64,000 nt of DNA from Paenibacillus sp. V4I7 (GCF_030817275.1 NZ_JAUSZD010000002.1:1426001-1490000); one strand, 5' to 3'; numbered from the stretch's first letter, positions 27,506 to 38,576 are shown. The notes: generated by a model not told the origin, from the letters alone. A program made the numbers and translations.

Positions 27506-28609
27506 ATGAAGCAAAGTAAGCGGATAAATCGTATTTTTAAAAAGAAAATATTTTTTGCCGTCCTATTGCCGCTATTAGCGACGGTACTGCTTTCAGCCTC
27601 TTTGATTGTATCTCATTCAAGCAAATATTCAGGTGGGGCAACCGTATTTACGGTAAATGGAGAGCCAGTATCCAAGGATGAGTTTATGAACGTCATGTCG
27701 GGTTTAAGAGCAAATGTCTTTTCCTATTTTGTTCAAAAATATGGAGTAACGGACAGCGCCAAATTCTGGGCAACAAGCTTTCAGGGAGAAATACCGATTG
27801 AAGTTCTTAAGCAAAAGACATTGGATAAGATGAAAAGAATTAAAACAGAGCAGATCGTAATGAAAAGTAATGGAATAGCCAGCGATATATCCTATTCCGG
27901 TTTCCTCGATAAGCTTAAAGCTGAAAACGAAAGGCGAAAGAAGGCAGTAGAAAATAAACAAGCTATATACGGCCCCCAGCAATTTGATGCAACAGGATAT
28001 TATGAGGTTCTCCACGGGAATAGGATGGAGGAATTAAAAAACAAATTGGCGGATAAAGAGCTGTTATCCAGTGATGAAGAAATAAAAAATGCCTATGACG
28101 AAAATAAAGAAACAATGTATAAAAAGATAGATTCGATTAAGTATGAAAAAATAGTCCTATCTTATTTGGATGAAAAAGGTAATCCTTCGCCAGATAAGAA
28201 AAAAATTGCAGCTAGTATGGCTACAAGAATAAAGGAAGATACAAATAAGGGTTTGAAATTTGAGGATATCGTTAACGCCTATAAGAAACAAGATAAATCA
28301 GATATAGAATACAAGGGAATGGCGTTTAATGAAAGCACTTACAAGACGGATGTCAGGACATATCCGCAATTGACTACAACGTTGAATGAATTAAAGAATG
28401 GTCAGATAAGCGACGTTATTGAAGAAAGCGCTTCCTTTAATATCGTTAGAGTGCTGGAAAAAAGCATTCCTAGCTATAAAACACTGGATGAGGTAAGAGA
28501 GCAAGTTAAGAAGGAATTAACTGACAAAAAGGTTGATGAGTTCATAAACAAGCTGGTTCATGGATCGAAGTTAATTGTGGATAACAAAGCGTACAACAGC
28601 ATTTCATAA
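27506..28609 (+). CDS. Membrane-anchored parvulin/SurA-type foldase-like protein
   Basis: A 367-residue protein with one N-terminal membrane anchor (~12-34) and a SurA/PrsA-N-like segment starting FTVNGEPVSKDEFMNVM. A charged helical region follows, then a weak parvulin-like region (ELKNGQISDVIEESASFNIV). The usual GGxLG glycines of active parvulins are not evident, so chaperone activity may be more likely than prolyl isomerisation. Its ribosome binding site is AGGAGGGG. Placed between an importer and three polysaccharidase-type genes, it may help fold the exported products, especially the 815-residue beta-helix protein. That role is inference. Confidence 0.75.
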   Translation: MKQSKRINRIFKKKIFFAVLLPLLATVLLSASLIVSHSSKYSGGATVFTVNGEPVSKDEFMNVMSGLRANVFSYFVQKYGVTDSAKFWATSFQGEIPIEVLKQKTLDKMKRIKTEQIVMKSNGIASDISYSGFLDKLKAENERRKKAVENKQAIYGPQQFDATGYYEVLHGNRMEELKNKLADKELLSSDEEIKNAYDENKETMYKKIDSIKYEKIVLSYLDEKGNPSPDKKKIAASMATRIKEDTNKGLKFEDIVNAYKKQDKSDIEYKGMAFNESTYKTDVRTYPQLTTTLNELKNGQISDVIEESASFNIVRVLEKSIPSYKTLDEVREQVKKELTDKKVDEFINKLVHGSKLIVDNKAYNSIS

Positions 28610-28621
28610 ACTGTAAATTAT

Positions 28622-28696
28622 TATTATCCAGACCTCAGTTTAGAGGAAGGAGGGCTGTTGTGAGATGGCTGATCAAAGCTGAGGTCATGGAATAAT
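28622..28696 (+). repeat. Long imperfect inverted repeat before the beta-helix gene
   Basis: tattatccagacctcag (28622-28638) can pair with ctgaggtcatggaataata (28678-28696) around a ~39-base loop that contains an AGGAGGG purine run. It is a possible leader structure or mRNA-processing element; no T-run follows. Confidence 0.5.
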
Positions 28697-28742
28697 AGTT
28701 TAAATAAAAAAACTTAGCGTTAAAAGGAAAGGGGATTTATTT

Positions 28743-31190
28743 GTGAAAAAATTTGTTAGTGCATGGCTCCTCGTTATGATGCTGTTGGCAGTAACCATTC
28801 CGATTGCGACCGTACAGGCGGCAGGCACCACTTATTATGTAGATTCTTCCGGAGGAAACGATTCCAACAGTGGTACAAGCACATTAGCAGCATGGCAAAC
28901 GTTAACCAAGGTTAACAGTATTACCTTCCAGCCGGGCGACCAAATTTTATTTAAAGCCGGAGGCTCGTGGACTGGCATGCTGAGCCCTCTGGGTTCAGGG
29001 GATAGTACCAACCAAATCACCATTGACATGTATGGAACAGGTAATAAACCATTGATAGCAGGAGGCGGTGTTGCGGCAACGGTTTCCCTGAATGGTCAGG
29101 AATACTGGACGATTAACAACCTGGAAATAACCAACACTGCGGCCAGCAGAGCCGCAAGAAGCGGGATCAGGGTGCTTGGTAAAGCAACGGGGATTACACA
29201 TGGCATCCACATTGCGAACAACAATATCCACGATGTAATCGGAGAAAACAGAAGATCAATGCCTGCGTATCAAAGTATGTATGATAACTCAGGAATTCAC
29301 ATCAGATATGATGGTGACGCTACACCGACAGACCGTTTTGATGATGTGTTGATAGAAGGAAACAATATACATGATGTTTTGACAAGCGGTATTAAGGTTG
29401 ATTCAACCGGTGGTACGACTGCTGACCAATTGTTTACCAATATTGTTGTTAGAAACAATATTATAAGTAAAACGGGTTCAGATGGTGTGGTTATGGGCAG
29501 TACTCTGAACGCGCTTATTGAACATAATTCGGTTTATGATGCCGGCTACAATGGTAATCAAGCCGATACAAAGCTTATTGCAGGCATATGGGAAATTATC
29601 TCGAAAGACACTATTATTCAATACAATGAGGTAGCCAGAACTAGACTGTTTGATGCTGACGGCACAGCATTTGATACGGATTTAGGAACAGGCGGAACGA
29701 TTTACTTCCAGTACAATTATTCCCATGGGAACGAAGGCGGATTCTGGCTTGATTGTGCGCATATCACACCTTATGGTTATGTAAAAACAGTACTTAGATA
29801 TAACGTTAGCGTCGATGATATCGGGTATATAGCAAGAACTGACGATAGGCCAGCCGACTTCTACAACAATACATTCTATAAGTCCAGCGGTTCACTGGAT
29901 GCAAGCCAAGGCGCTGACGGCAGCTCATATAGGTTCTGGAACAACATCTTCAATTTCCAGACAAGTCCTAACTGGGCATCTTCGCTATATGACAATAATT
30001 TGTACTATCCTGTTACGGCAAACACTGCCGATGGTAACGCAGTGACCGGGGATCCTAAATTTGTGAATCCAGGCGTTGTTGGCGACGGTATGAGCTATGC
30101 CGACAATTACAAGCTTCAATCGACATCAACAGCTATTGATAAAGGTATACCAACTGCCGATAATGGCGGGGTAGATTTCTGGGGCAACACGCTGTACAAT
30201 CTGATGCCTGATATTGGAGCTCAAGAGTACGGTACGAATGGCACTTATGATGCGAATACGACGAATAAGTTTTCACTCGATTTTTCAACGACACAAGGTC
30301 AGAAAAACTGGAACTATATGCAATATAACGGCAGCACTTACTCGAATATGACCTGGAATGGGGGCCTGAATGCATGGAAGGGTGCTGGTACGTGGAACCG
30401 GATCTGGTCCGCAGGAGTTCTTCATCCTGACACCAATGATACCGTATTGGCATGGAAGGCACCGAAGGCAGGACAGGTTAGAATCACCGGTAAACCAAGG
30501 AAAGCAGGTGCCGGCGGCGACGGCGTCAATGTGAAAATGATGCAAAACGGTACGCAGCTATGGCCAGCAAGCGGATGGCAGGCAATCGGTGCTTCAGACA
30601 TATCCGGAGTGGCGCACGATGTAACAATCAATGTTGCAGCAAATGATATGATTTATTTTGTCGTGAATAAAAACTCAACCAACAGCAGCGATGCAACGTA
30701 TTGGGATCCAATGATCCGATACGCGTCTACGCTTGCCACTGATTTTTCGTCAACTCAAAACTCGGGGTATTGGAATTATATGCAGTTAAGCGGAAGCACC
30801 TATTCGAATATGACTTGGAACTCAACCAATAATCAATGGAAAGGTGCAGGTACGTATAACCTCATCTGGTCTCCATCTCAGATCCATCCGGATACTAACG
30901 ATTCCGTAGTGGCATGGAAATCTCCAGTGAAAGGATCGGTAAGAATTACCGGCAATCCTAAGAAAGGAAATAGCGGTGGCGATGGCGTGAATGTGAAGAT
31001 CATGAAGAACGGCACGCAGATCTGGCCAGCAAGCGGATGGCAATATATTGCGGGAACAGATACCGTTGGGGTCACACACGATATTACGACAAGTGTTGCA
31101 GCAAATGATATGATTTATTTAATCGTGAATAAGAACGGAAGCAACGGCAGTGATGAAACCACTTGGAATCCGACTGTAGCTTTTCAATAA
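28743..31190 (+). CDS. Secreted right-handed beta-helix protein with two C-terminal repeat modules
   Basis: An 815-residue exported protein. Signal peptide (cleavage likely after VQA, residue ~26), then TYYVDSSGGNDSNSGT, a hallmark of right-handed parallel beta-helix polysaccharide-active proteins. Solenoid rungs run to about residue 490 (EHNSVYDAGYNG, YNNTFYKSSG). Two copies of a ~150-residue module (from ~30268 and ~30735) end the protein; each contains YSNMTWN, HPDTND, GGDGVNVK and WPASGWQ. The fold is shared by pectate lyases, alginate epimerases and some glycosidases; no family-specific catalytic set was recognised. Expressed with GH43 and GH51 genes, it probably binds or cleaves a plant cell-wall glycan. 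GTG start with AAGGGG upstream. Confidence 0.82.
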   Translation: MKKFVSAWLLVMMLLAVTIPIATVQAAGTTYYVDSSGGNDSNSGTSTLAAWQTLTKVNSITFQPGDQILFKAGGSWTGMLSPLGSGDSTNQITIDMYGTGNKPLIAGGGVAATVSLNGQEYWTINNLEITNTAASRAARSGIRVLGKATGITHGIHIANNNIHDVIGENRRSMPAYQSMYDNSGIHIRYDGDATPTDRFDDVLIEGNNIHDVLTSGIKVDSTGGTTADQLFTNIVVRNNIISKTGSDGVVMGSTLNALIEHNSVYDAGYNGNQADTKLIAGIWEIISKDTIIQYNEVARTRLFDADGTAFDTDLGTGGTIYFQYNYSHGNEGGFWLDCAHITPYGYVKTVLRYNVSVDDIGYIARTDDRPADFYNNTFYKSSGSLDASQGADGSSYRFWNNIFNFQTSPNWASSLYDNNLYYPVTANTADGNAVTGDPKFVNPGVVGDGMSYADNYKLQSTSTAIDKGIPTADNGGVDFWGNTLYNLMPDIGAQEYGTNGTYDANTTNKFSLDFSTTQGQKNWNYMQYNGSTYSNMTWNGGLNAWKGAGTWNRIWSAGVLHPDTNDTVLAWKAPKAGQVRITGKPRKAGAGGDGVNVKMMQNGTQLWPASGWQAIGASDISGVAHDVTINVAANDMIYFVVNKNSTNSSDATYWDPMIRYASTLATDFSSTQNSGYWNYMQLSGSTYSNMTWNSTNNQWKGAGTYNLIWSPSQIHPDTNDSVVAWKSPVKGSVRITGNPKKGNSGGDGVNVKIMKNGTQIWPASGWQYIAGTDTVGVTHDITTSVAANDMIYLIVNKNGSNGSDETTWNPTVAFQ

Positions 31191-31257
31191 ATCAAATTCC
31201 TGAAGGAGATGGTCTTAGCCATCTTCTTTAGGCACAATTAAGGATAAGGGGAAGCTA

Positions 31258-33090
31258 ATGCTAAAAAGAGAAGAAATTCAAATACGAGATCCATTCGTAC
31301 TGGCTGATACAAATGAAATGAAGTACTACCTCTATGGAACGACTGATAAGAATGCTTGGGAAGGAAAAGCGACAGGTTTCGATGTGTATATGAGCGATGA
31401 TCTTGAAAATTGGGAAGGCCCGTTCCCTGCTTTTCGGCCGGAAGCCGACTTTTGGGCAGACCAAAATTACTGGGCCCCTGAAGTTTATCTTTATGAGGGC
31501 AAGTTTTATATGTTTGCCAGTTTTAAAGCAGAAAACAGGTGCAGGGGAACACAAATTCTGGTTTCTGAGCATCCAATTGGGCCGTTTATCCCGCATTCGG
31601 ATGGTCCTGTTACCCCTTCTCATTGGGAGTGTCTGGACGGAACTCTGTACGTTGATGATGCAGGGATTCCCTGGATGGTATTTTGTCATGAATGGCTGCA
31701 TGTTCAAGATGGTGAAATGTGTGCTGTCCAATTAACGAAGGATTTCAAATCTGTCATTGGCGAACCAGTGATTTTATTTCATGCATCAGAAGCATCGTGG
31801 GCTTGTGGATTTGCAAGAAGTGCTGCTTCAAACGAAAAAGATAACTATGTGACAGACGGTCCTTTCATGTATCGGACGGAAAATGGCGAACTCCTGATGC
31901 TGTGGTCAAGCCATGGCGCTGATGGATATGCAATTGGGATTGCGCGTTCTGCAACAGGACAAATTACGGGACCATGGCTGCATGATGATGAGCCGTTATT
32001 TGCCAAAGATGGCGGGCATGGCATGCTGTTTACAACTTTTGACGGGACATTCATGCTAACCATCCATAGACCTAACCAAACTCCGGAGGAGAGACCTGTA
32101 TTTTTACCTATACTTGAGCTGAATGGTAGGTTGAAAATAAAGCAAGCTTATAAAAATCCAATCGTCCTGCAGCGTGCAGACCCATGGATTTATAAACATA
32201 CAGATGGTTACTACTACTTTACGGCTTCAGTTCCTGCGTTTGATTGTATTGAGCTTAGAAGGGCAGCAACTATACAGGAGTTGGGAACCGCTATTCCAAC
32301 GGTCATCTGGAGGAAACATGCAGCTGGAAGGATGAGCTCCCTTATTTGGGCACCTGAAATCCATTTTATTGATGGTAAATGGTATATCTATTTTGCTTCC
32401 GGAGGATCGGATGAGAACTTGGACGAGGTATGGGACCACCGGATGTATGTTCTTGAAAATGAAGCCGCAAATCCGATAGAAGGGATTTGGGTGGAAAAAG
32501 ATCAGCTTCAAACAAACTGGGAATCCGTTGCTCTGGATGCTACAACCTTTGAACATCAAGGAGTAAGGTATCTGGTTTGGGCACAAAAAGATCCCGAAAT
32601 CGAAGGGAACTCGAATCTTTATATAGCTGAAATGTCTAATCCATGGACGATTAAAGGCAAACAGATCATGCTTACGCAACCGGAGTATCCATGGGAAATC
32701 GTAGGTTACTGGGTCAATGAGGGGCCTGCTGTATTGAAGAAAAACGGTAGAATATTTATCAGTTATTCGGCAAGTGCCACGGATAGCAATTATTGTATGG
32801 GGGTACTGACAGCAGGGGATACTACTGATTTACTAGATCCGAAATCATGGATCAAATCGCCAGAGCCCGTTTTCAAGTCAAACGAAGAAACCGGACAATA
32901 TGGTCCGGGCCATAACTGCTTTACCGTATCAGAGGACGGTTCGGAGGATATTATGATTTATCATTCCCGAAGCTATAAGGAAATCATCGGTGATCCGCTG
33001 TTTGATCCCAATCGTCATGCACGAGCACAAAAATTAGTCTGGAATGAGGACGGAACTCCGAATTTCGGCATACCAGTTGCAGATCGTTAA
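31258..33090 (+). CDS. Tandem GH43 family glycosidase (arabinofuranosidase/xylosidase type)
   Basis: A 610-residue cytoplasmic protein (no signal peptide) with two five-bladed GH43-like units. Unit 1 (~1-285) has IQIRDPFVL with the catalytic-base type Asp, NYWAPEVY and VTDGPFMY. Unit 2 (~295-610) has LQRADPWIY, LIWAPEIHF and VNEGPAVL, where the Glu is the likely general acid. Unit 1 shows Asp in the place of that Glu, so it may be less active or differ in mechanism. It should remove arabinose or xylose from imported oligosaccharides. An AGGGGA site precedes the ATG. The next gene (GH51) starts 60 bases downstream. Confidence 0.88.
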   Translation: MLKREEIQIRDPFVLADTNEMKYYLYGTTDKNAWEGKATGFDVYMSDDLENWEGPFPAFRPEADFWADQNYWAPEVYLYEGKFYMFASFKAENRCRGTQILVSEHPIGPFIPHSDGPVTPSHWECLDGTLYVDDAGIPWMVFCHEWLHVQDGEMCAVQLTKDFKSVIGEPVILFHASEASWACGFARSAASNEKDNYVTDGPFMYRTENGELLMLWSSHGADGYAIGIARSATGQITGPWLHDDEPLFAKDGGHGMLFTTFDGTFMLTIHRPNQTPEERPVFLPILELNGRLKIKQAYKNPIVLQRADPWIYKHTDGYYYFTASVPAFDCIELRRAATIQELGTAIPTVIWRKHAAGRMSSLIWAPEIHFIDGKWYIYFASGGSDENLDEVWDHRMYVLENEAANPIEGIWVEKDQLQTNWESVALDATTFEHQGVRYLVWAQKDPEIEGNSNLYIAEMSNPWTIKGKQIMLTQPEYPWEIVGYWVNEGPAVLKKNGRIFISYSASATDSNYCMGVLTAGDTTDLLDPKSWIKSPEPVFKSNEETGQYGPGHNCFTVSEDGSEDIMIYHSRSYKEIIGDPLFDPNRHARAQKLVWNEDGTPNFGIPVADR

Positions 33091-34650
<1,560 letters not shown>

Positions 34651-34654
<4 letters not shown>

Positions 34655-34749
34655 TTACAATGACGCGCATTTAGAAAAAAGCCTTCGAGGTTGCAGAGGT
34701 TACCCTCGAACAATTAATGGATTATTTGAAAGACAAAAAGGGTCGATGA
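34651..34749 (+). pseudogene. Possible N-terminal stub of a lost downstream gene, with an amber codon
   Basis: An ATG overlaps the GH51 stop (ATGA). The frame reads MITMTRI, a TAG at 34672, then 24 further codons (KKAFEVAEVTLEQLMDYLKD and four more residues) to TGA, and the shared terminator follows at once. The coupled start and protein-like composition suggest the beginning of a deleted gene. I do not recognise the family. Confidence 0.35.
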
Positions 34750-34776
34750 ATGATTACATTCGTCGCCCCTTTTTGA
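34735..34776. terminator. Bidirectional terminator between convergent GH51 and histidine kinase genes
   Basis: aaaaagggtcgatgaatg pairs with cattcgtcgccccttttt around a short loop. Flanking A and T runs allow it to act on both strands. Confidence 0.88.
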
Positions 34777-34786
34777 TCTGGATAAT

Positions 34787-36547
34787 TTATATAGGAATGG
34801 TTAAGTAGACCGCCGTTCCCCAACCGTATTTACTCCGGATTTTAATGCCGAATGATTCACCGTAAAGCAATTTCAATCTTTTGTGTGTGTTGTATAGACC
34901 GATATGATCCGTTTCGCTGATATCCTGCTTGAGTTCGTACGTAATTTGGTCAAGTCTTTCTTTGCCAATTCCGATTCCGTTATCAATCACAGCCAAGTGA
35001 AGCATCTCTTCTATCTGCCAGATTTTAATTTTGATTCGATAGGATCCTTCCTTCACTTTGATGCCATGGTAGATACTATTTTCAATAAGCGGTTGCAAAA
35101 TTAGCTTTGGCACATTGTACTTGTTGACATGCTCCTCATATTCCCAGACAACATCAAATTTATCGTGATATCTAACCTTCTGTATGTCGATATAGCTTAA
35201 GGTATAAGCGATTTCTTTTTGAAGGATGACCGGTTTGTTATGCCCTTCCAAGGAATATCGCAAAATATCTGCCAAATTTTCCACCATTTTGTTCAAATTC
35301 CCAGGCTTGCCGGTAAGGCTAGCGATTTTCCAATTGATTGTCTCCAGCGTATTATATAGAAAATGAGGATTCAGCTGTGACTGCAGGGCGATCAACTCCA
35401 TAGCTTGGGCTTTATACTTTCGTTCGGACAGTTGGATGCTTAAATAGTTCTGCTCGATGAAATTTTTCAGAATGCTATGAATGATATAGCTGTAAACGTC
35501 TTTCACGCGAGAAGGTAGAGCAGGCAGCGGCTTGCTGTTTTCGGCGGATTCCAAAATCGTAACAATCGTTTTCACATCTCGGTAATTTTTTCTGGTCAAA
35601 TAATACGTTAATCCGGAGCCAAATAAAAAGGAGAACAGCAGGAGAAGCTGACTGGTCAGGTTCAAACCATCGGGAACTTCATATAACGATGTTTTGGGGG
35701 CAATAGATAAGTAGGTCCAACCGTACTTATCCGAGTTCAGCTTGGAAACGATAAATGGCTGACCGTTCAGGTTCGTCTCATAAAAGGGACGCCCATCGGA
35801 AACGAGATCTTTAAATACTAAATGATCAAAATAGGGGAGTTTTTTATTTTTAAACATAACATCCCCGTTCGGGCCTAATATGAGCAGGGTTTGATCCTGT
35901 AGTGTGGACAAATTGGACAAGTGGTTCTCGATATATTTGGCGTCAATGTTGAGCACGATGAGACCGTCTCCCTGATCGCGGGACAATTTGCGGTAAAGAC
36001 TGATAAGCTCCACGGCAGAATTCTCAAAGTTGTATTTCTTAATGGTGCGGTTTTCCGTCCATACCAAATCGTCGCCATGTTGATGCCTTTTATAGCTGTC
36101 GAACCAGGCTTTATCATAAAATTCATTTAAATCGATCAGTCCGCCGGAGGTCGTGGAAAGTAAACGGTTTTTGTCATTATTTAAATAAACGTAGACAGAA
36201 TCGATATAAGGCATCGCCATGGCAGGCGCATCGATCAAATTTTTAATGGTCGCGAGTACTTTATAGTCATCCAGCTCCAGAGACGGCTTGAGCATTAGGC
36301 TCTTTAAATTCGCAAATTCGATCGCATTGGCCATAAAGTGGATATTCAGCGAATCAAGCTGTTTAAAGATCAACTCGATATTTTCCTTTGTTTGCTTGAG
36401 CATATTGGTCGTGTTGTGATTAATTTCTTCCGTTACATATCTCTTAATAATGACCGTGGACATTGTGCCTAGGATCAGAATAGGTACAAGCATGGGGATC
36501 AAAAAAGTGAATAAATTTTTAAGGAAAAATGCATGGTAGGTTTTCAT
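34787..36547 (-). CDS. YesM-type sensor histidine kinase
   Basis: A 586-residue membrane kinase on the minus strand. TM1 (~10-32), a dCache-like extracellular region, TM2 (~290-310), a cytoplasmic linker, phospho-acceptor His395 in SQLNPHFLYNTLE, N-box LQPLIENSIYHG and G-box DNGIGIG. Its start has an AGGAAA site. The response regulator gene lies upstream in the same operon (18-base gap). Divergent from the uronate operon at 37556, it probably controls that operon. Unlike the pair at 20089-23566, here the regulator gene comes first. Confidence 0.92.
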   Translation of the reverse strand: MKTYHAFFLKNLFTFLIPMLVPILILGTMSTVIIKRYVTEEINHNTTNMLKQTKENIELIFKQLDSLNIHFMANAIEFANLKSLMLKPSLELDDYKVLATIKNLIDAPAMAMPYIDSVYVYLNNDKNRLLSTTSGGLIDLNEFYDKAWFDSYKRHQHGDDLVWTENRTIKKYNFENSAVELISLYRKLSRDQGDGLIVLNIDAKYIENHLSNLSTLQDQTLLILGPNGDVMFKNKKLPYFDHLVFKDLVSDGRPFYETNLNGQPFIVSKLNSDKYGWTYLSIAPKTSLYEVPDGLNLTSQLLLLFSFLFGSGLTYYLTRKNYRDVKTIVTILESAENSKPLPALPSRVKDVYSYIIHSILKNFIEQNYLSIQLSERKYKAQAMELIALQSQLNPHFLYNTLETINWKIASLTGKPGNLNKMVENLADILRYSLEGHNKPVILQKEIAYTLSYIDIQKVRYHDKFDVVWEYEEHVNKYNVPKLILQPLIENSIYHGIKVKEGSYRIKIKIWQIEEMLHLAVIDNGIGIGKERLDQITYELKQDISETDHIGLYNTHKRLKLLYGESFGIKIRSKYGWGTAVYLTIPI

Positions 36548-36565
36548 CCGATTTCCTATAGTCCT

Positions 36566-37297
36566 TTATATGTATTCCGCATTTCTGAATTCACGCGGGC
36601 TTTTACCGAAATATTTTTTGAAGGTGCGGGTAAAATTTTTAGGGTTGCTGTAACCGATCATTTCGCTGATTTCATAGGTTTTATAATCGATTTCCTTTAA
36701 AAATTGTGCGGCTTTCTCCATCTTAATGGAAATGACGTAATCCGAAAAATTTTCTCCCGTCTTTTGCTTAAAATACTTGCTAATATAGTAAGGGCTCATG
36801 TGAACTAAATCTGCAGCGCCCTCCAGGGCAGCATCTCGATAGCGCTCTTTCACGTAATTTTTGATCACCGAAATCACTTTATCGGAAACAGCCCCTTCTT
36901 GCGCTGCATCTTGTTTCTTTTCTTGATTTAATTCTTCTTTGATGCTTAAGAAAACATTCATTAATTCATCGTATTTGGTCGGCTTGACGATATAATTTTT
37001 CACGCCGTAAATCAGCGCCTGTTGGGCGAATTCAAAATCTTTGTAACCGCTTAAAAAAATGACTTTAATTGGTGATTTTTTTAGGTAGAGCTCTCTAGCC
37101 ACATCGATTCCGGTCATAATCGGCATTCGGATATCGCAGAGAATAACATCCACCTCATGTCTCTCCGTATATGCCAATACCTGAGTGCCATTATCAGCCT
37201 GACTCACGACCGTGAAGCCAACGTCTCCCCAGGGAAAGTAGTTGCTTAAGCCATTTCTGATTTCATATTCGTCATCAGCAATAAGGAGCTTATACAC
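36566..37297 (-). CDS. Short response regulator with AraC DNA-binding domain
   Basis: A 243-residue regulator with receiver domain (DDE at 8-10, Asp55 in ILCDIRMPIMTG, Lys in YIVKPTKYDEL) and a C-terminal AraC double helix-turn-helix (YISKYFKQKTGENFSDYV; YEISEMIGYSNPKNFTRTF). It lacks the long middle domain of the 542-residue YesN protein elsewhere in this window. GTG 37297 follows an AGAGGCGG site. It is transcribed divergently from the uronate operon and is the natural candidate for its activator, with the kinase encoded just downstream. Confidence 0.92.
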   Translation of the reverse strand: MYKLLIADDEYEIRNGLSNYFPWGDVGFTVVSQADNGTQVLAYTERHEVDVILCDIRMPIMTGIDVARELYLKKSPIKVIFLSGYKDFEFAQQALIYGVKNYIVKPTKYDELMNVFLSIKEELNQEKKQDAAQEGAVSDKVISVIKNYVKERYRDAALEGAADLVHMSPYYISKYFKQKTGENFSDYVISIKMEKAAQFLKEIDYKTYEISEMIGYSNPKNFTRTFKKYFGKSPREFRNAEYI

Positions 37298-37507
37298 AGC
37301 GACCCGCCTCTCTATTTGGAAAAATCAACAACCTTCTTATAGGCACATTATAGCATTGATCGGTGGTTGTAGTCCCTCAATTTGTCAAATGAGTATGTAA
37401 TGATTCCTTTTTGTTAAAAGATGATACTTCTTCGTCCTGTTCGTCCTTATCGAGCCAATAAATGATACCAAAAGAGGAACCAACCGCCTTTTTATTCTTC
37501 CTGTATC

Positions 37508-37538
37508 CATTATAATCATAGTACTGAAAGCGTTTCCT
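37508..37538 (+). promoter_or_regulatory. Uronate-operon promoter -10 with cre-like operator
   Basis: CAT-TATAAT (-10 at 37511-37516), then catagtac and ctgaaagcgtttcct (37524-37538). The box fits the cre consensus except at its first base. Its position just after the -10 suits repression by CcpA or a uronate-specific LacI-family repressor. A near copy lies at 43015-43043. Confidence 0.7.
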
Positions 37539-37555
37539 ATGAAAGGATGAGGAGA

Positions 37556-38548
37556 TTGATCAGAATATCCATAACAACAGCAAGAGTGGATCACCCTGAC
37601 AGTTATTTGAAGCAGCTTGTACAGCTGGGGGCGGATTGTCTCGATTTTGGGAACGGCTCCAGCTTCGTTGGAGTGAAGGAGCAAGGGTACCCTGATTTAG
37701 ATGAACTGTTAAAGCTTAGACGCAGACTCCGTTCCTTCGGACTGGATATCAACCGTGTGACACTGCCTAATATGTCGGAAAGATTTATGAGAAACCTTCC
37801 CGGCTCGGAAAAGGAAGTGGATAATACCGTTAACGCCATGAAGGTATTTGGCGAAGCTGGAGTACCCATCGTACGACAGCGGTTTGCCGGGGATACGTTC
37901 GATCAGTTGATGACACGTTACGATGCGGTGCTGCGTGGAGGGTATATCTCCCGTGGTGAGAGCTTAGGTCTTACCAAGCAACAGCAGGAGACGCCGACTT
38001 ATGAGGAACTTCAAGCTTGGTGGGAACGTTTCCTGATCGTTTACGGTCAACTGGTCCCGATTGCAGAAGATTTCAATGTGAAGCTGTCCATGCACCCTTC
38101 GGATACACCAAACGCAGATACGCCTTTTGGCAGTCTGGGTTATCATCGAATTACTGATGCTTTTCCGAGCAAGCAGGTAGGCTATCTGTACTGCATCGGC
38201 ACCCGTGCCGAAGCGGGCGGGTCATCGCTCGTGCTTGACGAAATCAATCATTATGGAAGACAAGGACGCATTCATCTCATTCATATGAGAAATGTTCGCG
38301 GGAGCCTGCCGACTTCGGGAGGGTTTGAAGAAACGCTGCTGGATGATGGGGATTTGAATATGTTCAAGGTTTTAATGGCATTGAAAAAGGTAGGCTATGA
38401 CGGGTGTATCAATCCGGATCACATTCCTGTACTTGAAGGGGACGATCGGGATCGGCGCAGTGGTGACCATCGTACTGAATGCGGAATTGGACTGGCTTAT
38501 TCAATCGGGTATCTCAAAGCGCTTCTTTGTGCGATGTACGCCATATAA
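37556..38548 (+). CDS. UxuA-family mannonate dehydratase (paralogue 1)
   Basis: A 330-residue TIM-barrel protein. Family-like motifs are KLSMHPSDTPN, GYLYCIGTRAE, GRIHLIHMRNVRGSLPTSGG and GCINPDHIPVLEGD, with His, Cys and Asp residues that fit the metal site of UxuA. It would dehydrate D-mannonate to 2-keto-3-deoxygluconate in glucuronate breakdown. TTG 37556 is preferred (AAAGGA eight bases upstream); ATG 37547 is the alternative but sits on that site. The C-terminus is shorter and more divergent than paralogue 2 at 41713. It is first in an operon with a CUT1 importer. The sequence looks distant from the classic UxuA start, so a related substrate is possible. Confidence 0.82.
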   Translation: MIRISITTARVDHPDSYLKQLVQLGADCLDFGNGSSFVGVKEQGYPDLDELLKLRRRLRSFGLDINRVTLPNMSERFMRNLPGSEKEVDNTVNAMKVFGEAGVPIVRQRFAGDTFDQLMTRYDAVLRGGYISRGESLGLTKQQQETPTYEELQAWWERFLIVYGQLVPIAEDFNVKLSMHPSDTPNADTPFGSLGYHRITDAFPSKQVGYLYCIGTRAEAGGSSLVLDEINHYGRQGRIHLIHMRNVRGSLPTSGGFEETLLDDGDLNMFKVLMALKKVGYDGCINPDHIPVLEGDDRDRRSGDHRTECGIGLAYSIGYLKALLCAMYAI

Positions 38549-38576
38549 ATGACAATACAATAGATGAGGTGAGACT

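Noticed and set aside
28640..28694. Tiny frame (GTG AGA TGG...) behind AGGAGGG in the hairpin loop
   Set aside because: Only about eleven codons; more likely part of the structured leader than a gene.
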